Shown here: positions 8,965 to 17,024 of the stretch, piece by piece | Numbering within the stretch: position 1 is the stretch's first letter | How the letters are laid out: each line of letters starts with the position of its first letter | NCBI GenBank assembly: GCA_021154885.1 | Contig: JAJKHS010000108.1 | Location: forward strand, 55,229 to 119,228 | Reading direction: 5' to 3' | DNA: 64,000 bases | DNA from: Thermoanaerobaculum sp. | GTDB taxonomy: Bacteria > Acidobacteriota > Thermoanaerobaculia > Multivoradales > UBA5704 | The notes under the pieces: model-generated | The model's input: the letters and a program-made list of their open reading frames with translations, nothing else | Told to the model about the DNA's origin: nothing | The model's database searches: none | Position numbers and translations under genes: made by a program

Positions 8965-9744
8965 GTTGGTAGTGGTGAGTCTGCATTGCAGTCCGATGGA
9001 TCGAAGCTGATCAATAAAGCTGTCGTGTCCGACAGTGTGGAGGCTGCCAACAACGAAAAGCGTCGGAACATCCTCGCGGAGAAGCTCGGCGGCCACGGGC
9101 AACCACTCCCGATTCCGTTGGGCAATGAGCGGATCAAACATGAAAGGGAACTGACCCTTCTTTTCGGAAAGGATGATCGCCAAGTCCACAATATCGGACG
9201 CAACCCAATCCCGCATCACACGCTCAAGCTCTGTCAATCCTCGTCCCGAGGCCGTGTTCCTGATCACATCCTCGAAGAAGGGCAAGCCTCCTATCGCTTG
9301 TTCACAGGATGAATCCAACAAATCAAAAGCACGAGTCGGCAGCTCAAGATAATCAACGGCATATCCTCCGTGCTCCGCCTTCGTGCGAAGCAAGTTGTCC
9401 ATCCCATCGTTGTGTGACAATCCCACGTGGGACATGAGGCATGAAACAAAATAAAACGCGGCCCTCCACGGCTTCAATCCATCAAATGGCTCGCTCCTGC
9501 CAAAAGAGGCCAGGAGTCGCGCCGCTTGGTTGTAGGCTATGGAGGCACGTGTCGGCTGCCAGCAACTCCCTTCCTCGTCACGCCCGACTTGCTGAATGGA
9601 AAGGTCACGATGATCAGCCTCAAAAACGAAGCGGCCAATATCAGCGTAGCTCTCGTGCGCCCACCAAGGCAACTTGGCGCCCTTGGGAAGGACATGAACC
9701 GACCCAATCAACTTATGTGGTGTATTTTCGATCTGCCAGAGCAT
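8959..9744 (-). CDS. TraB/GumN-family protein carried as an integron cassette
   Basis: A 261-residue protein. The N-terminus LWQIENTPHKLIGSVHVLP and C-terminus REWLPVAAELLREDVPTLFVVGSLHTVGHD are the two conserved blocks of the TraB/GumN (Tiki-like) family, with the GSxH histidines in both. Eukaryotic Tiki relatives are metalloproteases; bacterial members have no agreed function. A longer reading from 9873 exists, but its first 35 codons are the attC-like site at 9762-9835, so I place the start at the ATG at 9744. No convincing ribosome site is visible. The usual signal peptide is missing, so the start remains uncertain. The gene is bounded by attC-like sites on both sides. Confidence 0.75.
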   Translation of the reverse strand: MLWQIENTPHKLIGSVHVLPKGAKLPWWAHESYADIGRFVFEADHRDLSIQQVGRDEEGSCWQPTRASIAYNQAARLLASFGRSEPFDGLKPWRAAFYFVSCLMSHVGLSHNDGMDNLLRTKAEHGGYAVDYLELPTRAFDLLDSSCEQAIGGLPFFEDVIRNTASGRGLTELERVMRDWVASDIVDLAIILSEKKGQFPFMFDPLIAQRNREWLPVAAELLREDVPTLFVVGSLHTVGHDSFIDQLRSIGLQCRLTTTNG

Positions 9745-9761
9745 GGTATGTATTTGGTACG

Positions 9762-9835
9762 GCAGTAACACTTGGAAGATTAGCGGCGGGACCGCGCTTG
9801 CGCGGTTTCCGTCCGCTGCATTGCTCGTGTTATGC
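9762..9835 (-). other. Integron attC-like site 1 (74 bp)
   Basis: On the plus strand the site reads from a GCAGTAACAC box to a GTGTTATGC box (inverted, one extra base). The inner arms AGCGGCGGGACCGCG and CGCGGTTTCCGTCCGCT pair with two unpaired bases, and the loop is four bases. Unpaired spacers of 9-10 bases lie between box and stem. This box, spacer, stem and small-loop layout, with extrahelical bases, is that of short attC sites. The core boxes deviate from RYYYAAC/GTTRRRY at a few positions. Confidence 0.72.
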
Positions 9836-9856
9836 GCTTGACCATCGTCCAAACCC

Positions 9857-10228
9857 TTAAGGTTTGTTTCCACTAGGTTGAGTCGTGCTAGGACTTGGGG
9901 CAGTCTTCGATGCCATGGAAGTTAGCGCATAAGCCTTCTGGCACTGGGACCAGATTGTGATAATGCTGAATACTAAGATAGCAAGGCCAGCAAATGATAC
10001 GTACTTCTCGTATCCGTGGAGCTTTGTTTGCACTGTCGCTGGATCCGGATCAAAGGTATACCAGCAGAGGAAGAGAGCCGCAGGAACATTGCTCCCCGCG
10101 AAGTACGCAGCGCCCAGAGAACCTAGATCGCTTAGCTCCAGCCTTTTTTGTCTACAGACGACTAGGATTAAGACGGCAATGGCAGCGATAAAACCTAGCA
10201 GGGTAGAGCCGTTAGAAACGTTAATCAT
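9857..10228 (-). CDS. Small membrane protein, cassette gene 2
   Basis: A 123-residue protein with three hydrophobic segments: residues about 8-25, 43-60 and 78-97. The hydrophilic Ser/Thr/Pro tail ends QPSGNKP. It is not a recognised family. The ATG at 10228 overlaps the end of the upstream gene by 8 bases, so the two are translationally coupled. An upstream in-frame start at 10351 would overlap that gene extensively and is rejected. The stop lies 22 bases before attC-like site 1, as expected for the last gene of a cassette. Confidence 0.65.
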   Translation of the reverse strand: MINVSNGSTLLGFIAAIAVLILVVCRQKRLELSDLGSLGAAYFAGSNVPAALFLCWYTFDPDPATVQTKLHGYEKYVSFAGLAILVFSIITIWSQCQKAYALTSMASKTAPSPSTTQPSGNKP

Positions 10229-10472
10229 GGCGATCCCCCCCGCTCTTATCTCTAAGCGCAAATACGCCGATCGCTGCCCCCAGCAAGGCTGTGAGGAGAT
10301 GTTCGCACCAACTAGGAAGAGTAACGCTTTGAACGAAATTAGGGATTGCATGAGATAGCTGGAAAGCTCCGGCTACGCAGGTTGCAAAGACCGCAACTTC
10401 CCTCAAAATTTCAAATGCTTTTGCCTTACGCAGTATAGAGCCGCTCGGCTGTTCTTGGGCCTTGGTTTTCAC
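10221..10472 (-). CDS. Small membrane protein, cassette gene 1
   Basis: An 83-residue protein with a polar N-terminus (MKTKAQEQPSG) and two hydrophobic segments (about 24-42 and 58-75). Function unknown. It begins at a GTG preceded by AAGGAGGAG, one of the strongest ribosome sites in the window, at a spacing near 9. It is coupled to the 123-residue membrane protein by an 8-base overlap. Two tiny membrane proteins in one cassette could be a holin-like or toxin-immunity pair; the sequence does not decide. Confidence 0.68.
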   Translation of the reverse strand: MKTKAQEQPSGSILRKAKAFEILREVAVFATCVAGAFQLSHAIPNFVQSVTLPSWCEHLLTALLGAAIGVFALRDKSGGDRHD

Positions 10473-10950
10473 AGCATCTACTCCTCCTTAGATGGTCTGA
10501 ACCTGTCTGAACGCATAATCTCTAGTTGGACTGTATCCTGCCGCTGCCCCAATCCATGCCGACTGGCGCCCAACCCGGTCATTCTGGCAGTGAGTAAGAC
10601 ACATGTCATTCAATCTATGGAAAGTAGTCATTCTACGCCGATTCCTAATCCTCGTCAACATAGGGGGTCGAGTCGAGTTTGGAGCCGGACTGCGGGACTG
10701 ACCTCAGCCTTAACCATGCCTCAGGGCGGGCCGATTCCGCCGCGGCTGTGGCGAGCACGGCAGACCGTGCGCTAGAACGGCGACGGCAGATTCAACCGCT
10801 CGTGAAGCTCCGGGAGAGGAGGATCGTGGCCTTCTTCGCGAGATCCAGGGCGGCGCGCTCTCGGGGGGAGTCGGCAACCCGGGAACAGGCCTGCCGGACA
10901 TTAGGCCGGGTCTGTGGCCCCAGACCGATGTCGCCAAACGCCAAGCCGAT
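10473..10950. other. Intergenic region upstream of the cassette genes
   Basis: No credible gene is seen in these 478 bases. The plus strand holds GCCCAAC at 10568-10574 (GTTGGGC on the minus strand, a perfect GTTRRRY box). This could mark the upstream boundary of the first cassette, but I find no partner box or paired arms, so it is not called as attC. Three GTCATTC direct copies lie at about 10578-10632. Confidence 0.4.
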
Positions 10951-11401
10951 GTCTGTAGATCCAGGCCAGTGTCTACAGACATTGGACTGATGTCTATAGA
11001 TCCAGCCCGGTGTCTACAGACATTGGACAGGTGTCAGTAGATCCGGGCCGATGTCTACAGACATTGGACCGATATCCGTAGATCCAGGCTGATGTCTTCA
11101 GACATTGGACCGGCGTCTGTAGATCCAGTCCGATGTCTACAAACATCGGACCGATGTCTGTAGATCCAGGCCGATGTCTACAGACTCCGGACCGATGTCT
11201 GTAGATCCAGCCCGGTGTCTACAGATATTGAACCGATGTCTGTAGATCCAGACCGGTGTCTCCAGACATTGGGCTGGTGTCTGTAGATCCAGGCCGATGT
11301 CTGCAGACATTGAGCCGATGTCTATAGATCCGGGCCAATGTCTACCGACGCCAGACCGATGTCTACAGATCCAGGCCAGTGTATGTCGCCTCAAGAGAGG
11401 A
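10951..11401. repeat. 41-bp tandem repeat, about 11 copies
   Basis: GTCTGTAGAT-type motifs recur at 10951, 10992, 11033, 11074, 11115, 11156, 11197, 11238, 11279, 11320 and 11361, exactly 41 bases apart. Each unit has a 20-base half (GTCTGTAGATCCAGGCCGAT-like) and a 21-base half that begins GTCTACAGACATTGG and ends CCGAT. The halves carry mutually inverted cores (ATGTCTGTAGA and TCTACAGACAT), so every unit can fold and units can pair with each other. Copies differ by one to four substitutions and the last is degenerate. A period of 41 is not a multiple of three, which argues against a coding repeat. Confidence 0.92.
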
Positions 11402-11420
11402 ATGATTAGCTCTATCTGTT

Positions 11421-13175
11421 TCAGGGCTTGGTCTTCGACGAATCCGGGGGCCGCCGCTTCGCCTCGACCGCGCCGCTGGCGCTCTCGAAACGCAGCGCCG
11501 GGGCGGCGGCGCCCGTGCCCGCGCAGCTCAGGTGCACGATTGCTCCCGTGCCGACGTCATAGGTGACGAAGCGAGAGGGTCCTGCGGGGAGGAAAAACGT
11601 CGGCCGCAGGCTGGGGCTCACTGAGAGACTATCGACGGTCGGGCCCGACCAGACCACGTCGAGCACGCGCGCTCCCCTCTCGAAAGTGAGACGCGCATGC
11701 GTCACCACCAGGCCGCCAAGGCTGCGCGTGCCGAGCACCGTGGCACCTTTCCAGGCCCCGAGCTCGGCCTCGCTCGCGGCCACGGCGGCACGCCAGCGCT
11801 GCGCGCCCGCGGCGGAGTCGACGAGGATCTCGGCGAGGGGCCCGAGATCCCGGCGCAGCGCCGCCGCCAGCACGTCGTCGACCTGGTGATCACGCTCGGC
11901 GAAGCGCCGGCGGCGCTGCTCTTCCGGCTTGCCGGAGAGGAGCTCGAGCCCTCCCGGGCCGTCTGGCGTGACGACCAGGCGGCCCGGCTCGGCCACGACC
12001 TCGAGACGTTCGCCGGACGCGAGGTCATACGCTCCGGCGCAGCGGCGAAGCTCCTTCTCTTCCACCGGCACGATCGCCGGCGGTGCCACGAAAGGTTTTC
12101 CGAACAGGCGCAGCTCGATCTGTTCGGCGATGGCGATCGCCGAATAGTAGGCCGTGTTGGAAACGGCGAAGATCATGGCGCCGTCCTCCGGGAAACGGCG
12201 GTAGTCGGACTGGAACACTCCGTTGCCGCCCACGTGCGAGAGCTCCCGGGCGCCGGTCGGGCTTTTGGAGACGGACCAGCCGTAGGCATATTTCGGAAAG
12301 GGCGCGCGAGTTTCGGGGACCTCCGGCCGTTGGTACTTCTCGCGCTCGGCGGCGTTCAGCACCGCGTCGCCCTGCAGCGCCACGTGCCAGTGGTGGAGGT
12401 CGCCCGTCGTCGTCAGGACGCCGCCGTTTCCCCGCAAATTCCACCAGGGGCCGTCGGGCGCCATGGGATGATTGAGCGACGTTCCCCAGTCGCCGTCCCC
12501 CGTGTAGCCGTGGGCCAGGCGCTCACGGTCGGCCGCATCCGGCAGGTAGCCGCTGTGGCGCATCCCGGCCGGCAGGAACACCTCGCTGCGCAGGACGTCG
12601 CCGAACGGCCGGCCCGAGACGACCTCCGCCACCGCCGCCAGCAGGCTGTAGCCGGCGTTGGAGTACGCGAAGCGGTCGCCTGGAAGGTGGAGCAGCTTGA
12701 CCGCGAAGATCCGCTGCAGGAAGGCCTCCCGCGTCAGCGGCTCGTACTCCGGGCCGACGGTCTCGGGGAGACCGGACGTATGAGTCAGCAATTGATGCAG
12801 GGTGATCGCCGCCTTGTCGGCAGGCGCCGCGGGAAAGAAGCGCGAGAGCGGGTCCTCCACCTTGAGCTTGCCCTGCATCTCCAGCCGGAGCACCGCCGCC
12901 GCCGTGAACGGTTTGCTGATCGAGGCGATGTCGAACAGCGTGTCGGCGGTGAACAGGGTGCCGTGGGCGCGGTCCGCCTGGCCGTAGCCCTGATTGAGAA
13001 TCACCTCGCCGTGCTGCACCACGATCACCGCGCCCGAGTAGCCATAGCCGGCGAGCGCGCTCAGGTAACGATCGAGCGCGGTGCCGAACGCGCCATGGAC
13101 CTCGCCCCGCGCCGGAGCGCCCGGCACCATCGCCAGCCAGAGGACGGCCATCAGGACGAGGGGCCTGACGTTCAT
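11421..13175 (-). CDS. Secreted serine hydrolase (class C beta-lactamase/penicillin-binding fold)
   Basis: A 584-residue exported protein. Signal peptide at 1-23 (MNVRPLVLMAVLWLAMVPGAPA). The beta-lactamase-fold domain spans about 30-370, with SISK as the nucleophile tetrad (about 83-86), YSNAGY supplying the Tyr (about 171) and HVGGNG as the third motif (about 315). The C-terminal about 200 residues resemble the extra beta-rich domains on this family. Members act as esterases, D-aminopeptidases or peptidoglycan peptidases; the substrate is unknown. The start ATG overlaps the stop of the DUF488 gene as ATGA, showing translational coupling. The longer frame from 13616 is the DUF488 gene in another phase. 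Confidence 0.88.
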   Translation of the reverse strand: MNVRPLVLMAVLWLAMVPGAPARGEVHGAFGTALDRYLSALAGYGYSGAVIVVQHGEVILNQGYGQADRAHGTLFTADTLFDIASISKPFTAAAVLRLEMQGKLKVEDPLSRFFPAAPADKAAITLHQLLTHTSGLPETVGPEYEPLTREAFLQRIFAVKLLHLPGDRFAYSNAGYSLLAAVAEVVSGRPFGDVLRSEVFLPAGMRHSGYLPDAADRERLAHGYTGDGDWGTSLNHPMAPDGPWWNLRGNGGVLTTTGDLHHWHVALQGDAVLNAAEREKYQRPEVPETRAPFPKYAYGWSVSKSPTGARELSHVGGNGVFQSDYRRFPEDGAMIFAVSNTAYYSAIAIAEQIELRLFGKPFVAPPAIVPVEEKELRRCAGAYDLASGERLEVVAEPGRLVVTPDGPGGLELLSGKPEEQRRRRFAERDHQVDDVLAAALRRDLGPLAEILVDSAAGAQRWRAAVAASEAELGAWKGATVLGTRSLGGLVVTHARLTFERGARVLDVVWSGPTVDSLSVSPSLRPTFFLPAGPSRFVTYDVGTGAIVHLSCAGTGAAAPALRFESASGAVEAKRRPPDSSKTKP

Positions 13176-13570
13176 GGGGAGTCCGCGACCTCGGCTCCAG
13201 ACTCGACCAGGAGCTCTCGCAAGAGCGATCGATGACAGCGGTCCGGGTTCTCGCAGTAACAGCCGAGCGAAAAATCCGTCTGGTGAGACAAGCCGGCCAG
13301 CAACGCGAGCAGGCGCTGTGCCGAGGGTTCCCGCATCTCGCGCCGATAGCCCTTGGCAAAAGTGGTCCAACGCTCCGGGGTGAACGGCTGGGAGACCGCA
13401 TATTTGACCAGCTCCGCGCTCGGCGCCAGATCCGGAAGCCAGAGATCGAAGTAGTCGCGCCGAGCGTAATCCTCCTTGCGAACGCCCCGGGGAGGACGCC
13501 GGACCGTACCCAGGCGAAGGCCCTCCCCTGCGGCTCGCGGGGTTCCCAGACGCACTACCCGGATCGCCAT
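13172..13570 (-). CDS. DUF488 family protein
   Basis: A 132-residue protein. DUF488 marks are visible: an N-terminal strand with RLGTPR, the RRPPRGVRKEDYARRDYFDLWLPDLAPS block, FTPERWTTFAKGYRREM in the middle, and the Cys-rich C-terminal CYCENPDRCHRSLL. Conserved cysteines and the final CHR motif suggest metal or nucleotide binding; no reaction is established for the family. It overlaps the FMN reductase gene upstream by 16 bases and the serine hydrolase downstream by 4, so it is the middle gene of a tight three-gene operon. Confidence 0.85.
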   Translation of the reverse strand: MAIRVVRLGTPRAAGEGLRLGTVRRPPRGVRKEDYARRDYFDLWLPDLAPSAELVKYAVSQPFTPERWTTFAKGYRREMREPSAQRLLALLAGLSHQTDFSLGCYCENPDRCHRSLLRELLVESGAEVADSP

Positions 13571-14115
13571 CGCTGAATCTCCTGATCGTCGCGATACATT
13601 TCAATCGCGCGTGCAAAGGCCACCAAGGCTGCGTGCACAGCGCTCGACCACTGCGGGTGCGAAACGATATCTGCCACGTCGAGGTCCCTACCGCGGAGTG
13701 GCACGGTGATCGACGCCTCGGTCACGACGCGCGCCGACATGGCGGTCAGGGTCTCCAAGAGGGAGGCCTGGGCGTAGGTCCCCCCTGCCGACGCATGGAA
13801 CAGTGCGACGGGCATGTGGATGAATTCCTCGCCGCTGACCAGCCAGTCAAGCGCATTCTTCATTACGCCGGGCACGCCGTGCGCATACTCCGGGCTGGAG
13901 ATCAACAAGCCGTCGGCCTGCCGCACCAGGGCACGAAACTCCGTCACGGCAGCCGGCTCGGCCGCCTCGAGGTCGGGGTTGAAATGTGGAAGATCGCCGA
14001 GGCCGCCATAGACCGTGACCTCGACGCCCTCAGGCGCCAAAGAAGCTGCCGCGCGTAGGAGAGCCGTGTTCGAGGAGGCGGCCCGCAGGCTGCCTGAGAT
14101 CGCGAGGATTCGGAT
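13555..14115 (-). CDS. NADPH-dependent FMN reductase-like flavoprotein, start codon missing
   Basis: The frame reads RILAISGSLRAASSNTALL at its N-terminus (the FMN-phosphate loop GSLRxxSxN) and SPEYAHGVPGVMKNALDWL in the middle (the flavin-ring loop). Both are diagnostic of the NADPH-dependent FMN reductase family, usually 170-190 residues. With the loop included the protein is about 186 residues. No ATG, GTG or TTG exists in frame upstream of the loop: the ribosome site AGGAG is followed by a run of seven A and then ATC-CGA-ATC. The next in-frame start (TTG at 14040) would delete the FMN loop. Options: an ATC start, slippage on the A run from the out-of-frame ATG at about 14135, or an assembly error. 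First gene of the operon with DUF488 and serine hydrolase. Confidence 0.78.
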   Translation of the reverse strand: MRILAISGSLRAASSNTALLRAAASLAPEGVEVTVYGGLGDLPHFNPDLEAAEPAAVTEFRALVRQADGLLISSPEYAHGVPGVMKNALDWLVSGEEFIHMPVALFHASAGGTYAQASLLETLTAMSARVVTEASITVPLRGRDLDVADIVSHPQWSSAVHAALVAFARAIEMYRDDQEIQRWRSG

Positions 14116-14380
14116 TTTTTTGCTCCTTTTGCCATCTCGGCCGGTACTCTAGCACGCGTCGCTCTCTCCGTCACCACTTTGCCGGATGCTAACCTCCATT
14201 GCCCAAGCGGAGCTAAGAAGTTGAAGTTTTCAAGGCTACGGAGTTGACAAAGCACAAAATACGAGCTAGCCTGCACGGGTACAGACGGCGGACGGCGATG
14301 TCGTCCCGGCTGCGGTCGCCTCGAACCCGCCGGGCCGGCATGGCACTCACCCCAACGGACTCTATGGTACGGAGGTAAAC

Positions 14381-14620
14381 ATGACCCCAAGAACGATCAA
14401 GGCCCTCAGACTCCCCGTGCTGCTCCTGATGCTGGCATCCTTCATCTCCCTGCAACCCAGGCCGGCTGCGGGCGCGGGCTGCAACCTGACCTGTTGGGAG
14501 CAGACCTGTCACACACGCTATGACGAATGCCGGGCCGATGGGGGCACGTCCGCAGCCTGCTGCCGGATCGGTAACGAATGCGGCACGCTCTGCGGGACGA
14601 ACTGCCCGCGCTTCTGCTGA
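14381..14620 (+). CDS. Secreted Cys-rich small protein
   Basis: A 79-residue protein with an excellent ribosome site (GGAGG, 5 bases before ATG) and a signal peptide ending near residue 31 (PRPAAGAG). The mature part of about 47 residues has 11 cysteines, including adjacent Cys-Cys, and ends CGTNCPRFC. The pattern suggests a compact disulfide-rich exported peptide. I recognise no family. It converges with the RiPP-like precursor gene at 14694-14885; the 73-base gap between them has no obvious terminator. Confidence 0.78.
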   Translation: MTPRTIKALRLPVLLLMLASFISLQPRPAAGAGCNLTCWEQTCHTRYDECRADGGTSAACCRIGNECGTLCGTNCPRFC

Positions 14621-14693
14621 GTCAGCACGGGTCGTGGGTTGCGATCCTCCCGGATGGCGTTGATCTTCACGCCATCCTGGAGGATCTGAAAGA

Positions 14694-14885
14694 CTACACG
14701 CACGTGTCTTCCACGGAGCAGACGCAACTCGTGCAGGACGCGACCTCGGTCGGGCCGCATAGCTGAGGACAGCTTGTCGAGCAGTTGTAGACGGTGTATC
14801 CGCCCCCCGCCGCTCTGATCTCGCGCGGCTCCAAGCGCCTCAAGGTCTCACGGCTGAGGGTGAGCTTCCGCTTCATCGTCTTCAT
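14694..14885 (-). CDS. Lanthipeptide-like RiPP precursor peptide
   Basis: A 63-residue peptide. The N-terminal half (KRKLTLSRETLRRLEPREIR, then AAGGG) has the leader pattern of class I lanthipeptide-type natural product precursors, which read KLxLxKETLxxLxxxEL followed by GG. The 34-residue core begins YTVYNCSTSCPQLCG and holds 7 Cys with several Ser and Thr, suited to thioether rings. The ATG at 14885 has GGAG at proper spacing and lies only 18 bases past the stop of the secreted protein gene at 14904, so it is probably the last gene of that operon. No LanB, LanC, LanM, transporter or peptidase is in the window, so maturation is unproven. Confidence 0.7.
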   Translation of the reverse strand: MKTMKRKLTLSRETLRRLEPREIRAAGGGYTVYNCSTSCPQLCGPTEVASCTSCVCSVEDTCV

Positions 14886-14903
14886 TCTTCTTCTCCTTTC
14901 GTT

Positions 14904-16976
14904 TCAGAAAGCCTGCGTATCCGCACGGCTCTCCAAGTGGTGTGGCGGGTTGTGATAGGACTTGCTCTGACCGGTTTCGGTATCGGTGACGGTGATCGTG
15001 TACTCGACGTCCGAGAGCGCGCCGTAGAAAACCCAGAAGTGTCCGTTGACGGCGCGGCCGTCGAGGACCTTGATCACCAGCTCGACGTTGTCCGGGCCGA
15101 AGAACCAGAAGGCGCCGGTATCGGCGGTGAGCGGCAGGGGCTGCCCGGGGCCGCTCGCGCCGGACAGGGGATTCGTGAGCTGTACTCCGATACGGAAACG
15201 GCCGCCGAGGCAGAGCTGGCTGGCGTCGCCGGCGCAGGTGGTTGCCGTGAAGCGCTGGGCGAAAATGCCGAAGCCGCTGCCGTCCTGCGTCCCGGGCGTT
15301 CCGGCCTCAAAGCTCTCGAGGCCGCTCTCCCAAACGGCCACGATGCCGGCCGGGCTCGCGGCCACGGCGGGACCGCCCTGAAAACCCACCGTGTGCGTGT
15401 TGACCCGGGAGATCGGCCCTTTGAGCTCCCAGGACGGGTCGAAGACGCCGGAGAAGACGCCGCCATCAGGGTCCTGGGCCAGCCCGTCCTCATGCCAGAG
15501 CACCCAGGTGTCTCCGGAGGGGAGAGCCACGGCGACGGGCTCGTCAAACCCAAGACTCGGGCCGGATCGAAAAGCGACGCTGCCGCCGGCCGGCAGACCG
15601 TTCGCGTCGTACCGGCGGGCGACGAACCCGCCGGGATGAGTGGGTAAATTTTGGGCCCAGAGCACGGAGAAGCCGCCATCCGCATAGAATACCGGCACCG
15701 CAAAAAGCAAAGCTTCCACCAACTGAGTGTCCTCGTTGACCTTGAGTCTGTCCCCCTGAAGCGCGCCTGTCGGGCTCAGCCGTTGCGCCCAGAAATTCGT
15801 GGGGAGCAAACCGCCCCCGCTCTCGCGCCAGACGAGGAGGAAACCGCCGAGAGGCGAGGTGGCCACCCGCGGCGCGATGAGGAAGGGTTCGCTGAAGCTG
15901 CCCCCGGCGACCAGCCTGCCCTCGGCTCCGACCAGACCGCCCTGAGAATCGAAGCGCTGCCAGTGGATCACGTCCTGGCCTTGAATGCTGTCGAAATCAT
16001 CCCAGGTCACCAGGAAGCCGCCCGCGGGATCGGCGGTCACGCTGGGCACGTCGGGAAAAAACCGACTCAGGGATCCCGACCCCGTGCCGAGCTTGATTTC
16101 TCCGGTCAGGGGCTCGCCCCCGGGGCCGAAGAGGCGCGCCCGCGGGATTGCACTGTGGTCGGTCCAGACCGCCATGAAGTCGCCCGCGGCATTGGCCGCT
16201 ACCTGGGCCCCGTTGCGATCGTCCGGCCTCGTGGTGTTCACAAGGAAGTCGCCGCTGCGAGGGTTCCCGGCGGAATCATGGACCCGGCCGAAGAGCGCCG
16301 CCGGGGAGCTCGGCGGCAGACCCGTGTTGCTGGCCCATACGGTCATGAAGCTGCCGTCCGGGGCCACGGCAACCGCCGGTGAGTATTGGTCGCCGGCCGT
16401 CGTGGCATTCACCTGAAACTCCGCGCCCACAGGGAGAGGGGCCACCGCTGCCGAGACCGCGCCCGCCGCCCCGGCCCGCTCCCGCTTCGACCCTGCGGGC
16501 GGCGCCTCCTCCTGGAAGGCGGAGACATCCGCCCCGCTGCCGAGATGACCCGGAGGATTCCGGTAGACGGCCCGGGCACCCGTCTGGAGATCGGTGATCG
16601 TGAGCGTGTATTCGACGGTCGAGAGGCCGCCGTAGAACACCCAGAAGTGACGGTTCACCGCCCGGCCGTCGAGCACCTTGACGGTCAGTTCGAGATTGGA
16701 GCTCGAAAAAAACCAGAACAGGCCGGAGTCGTCCGTCAGCGGCACCGCCTGCCCCGCGCCCGAGCCCAGCCCCGGCACGGTCCAGGAGACCTCGGCCTGA
16801 AAACGGTTGCCGTCGAGGCAGAGCCGGGTCGCCGCTGGCGAGCAGGTCGCCGGCGGCTGCGCCAGCCCCCGCACGGGAGCCAGGGCCAGGAACAGCAGCA
16901 AGGCCATCAGGACGACGCGGATGGATGGACGGCGTGAGGCCGCGACCTCGATGAGCTCTGCAACTATATCTCTCAT
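14904..16976 (-). CDS. Secreted repeat protein with duplicated FWFF module (paralogue B)
   Basis: A 690-residue exported protein with an N-terminal hydrophobic leader (about residues 20-40). Residues about 45-150 and 580-690 are two copies of one module: LCLxGRF at its start, then FWFF, VKVLDGRAVN, FWVFYGxLSxVEYT and xYxNPPxH. The module recurs in both paralogues here. Between them lie about seven blade-like repeats (SPAVAVAPDGSFMTVWAS and similar, each with a VxW or LVxWR core), as in beta-propellers. The role is unknown, probably extracellular binding. It lies 48 bases downstream of paralogue A and 18 bases upstream of the RiPP-like precursor, all on one strand. Confidence 0.78.
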   Translation of the reverse strand: MRDIVAELIEVAASRRPSIRVVLMALLLFLALAPVRGLAQPPATCSPAATRLCLDGNRFQAEVSWTVPGLGSGAGQAVPLTDDSGLFWFFSSSNLELTVKVLDGRAVNRHFWVFYGGLSTVEYTLTITDLQTGARAVYRNPPGHLGSGADVSAFQEEAPPAGSKRERAGAAGAVSAAVAPLPVGAEFQVNATTAGDQYSPAVAVAPDGSFMTVWASNTGLPPSSPAALFGRVHDSAGNPRSGDFLVNTTRPDDRNGAQVAANAAGDFMAVWTDHSAIPRARLFGPGGEPLTGEIKLGTGSGSLSRFFPDVPSVTADPAGGFLVTWDDFDSIQGQDVIHWQRFDSQGGLVGAEGRLVAGGSFSEPFLIAPRVATSPLGGFLLVWRESGGGLLPTNFWAQRLSPTGALQGDRLKVNEDTQLVEALLFAVPVFYADGGFSVLWAQNLPTHPGGFVARRYDANGLPAGGSVAFRSGPSLGFDEPVAVALPSGDTWVLWHEDGLAQDPDGGVFSGVFDPSWELKGPISRVNTHTVGFQGGPAVAASPAGIVAVWESGLESFEAGTPGTQDGSGFGIFAQRFTATTCAGDASQLCLGGRFRIGVQLTNPLSGASGPGQPLPLTADTGAFWFFGPDNVELVIKVLDGRAVNGHFWVFYGALSDVEYTITVTDTETGQSKSYHNPPHHLESRADTQAF

Positions 16977-17024
16977 GTCTCTCCCTCCTTCCGATCGAAA
17001 ACTAGGGTCAATCGTCCCGCCTCG

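Noticed and set aside
10560..10660. Third attC or attI site upstream of the cassette genes
   Set aside because: Only one core box (GTTGGGC on the minus strand) is present; no inverted partner or paired arms were found.
11137..11394. Open frame across the 41-bp repeats
   Set aside because: A 41-base period changes frame each unit; the frame has no ribosome site and only low-complexity repeats.
10951..11401. CRISPR array
   Set aside because: The units abut with no unique spacers, and no cas genes are present. It is a simple tandem repeat.
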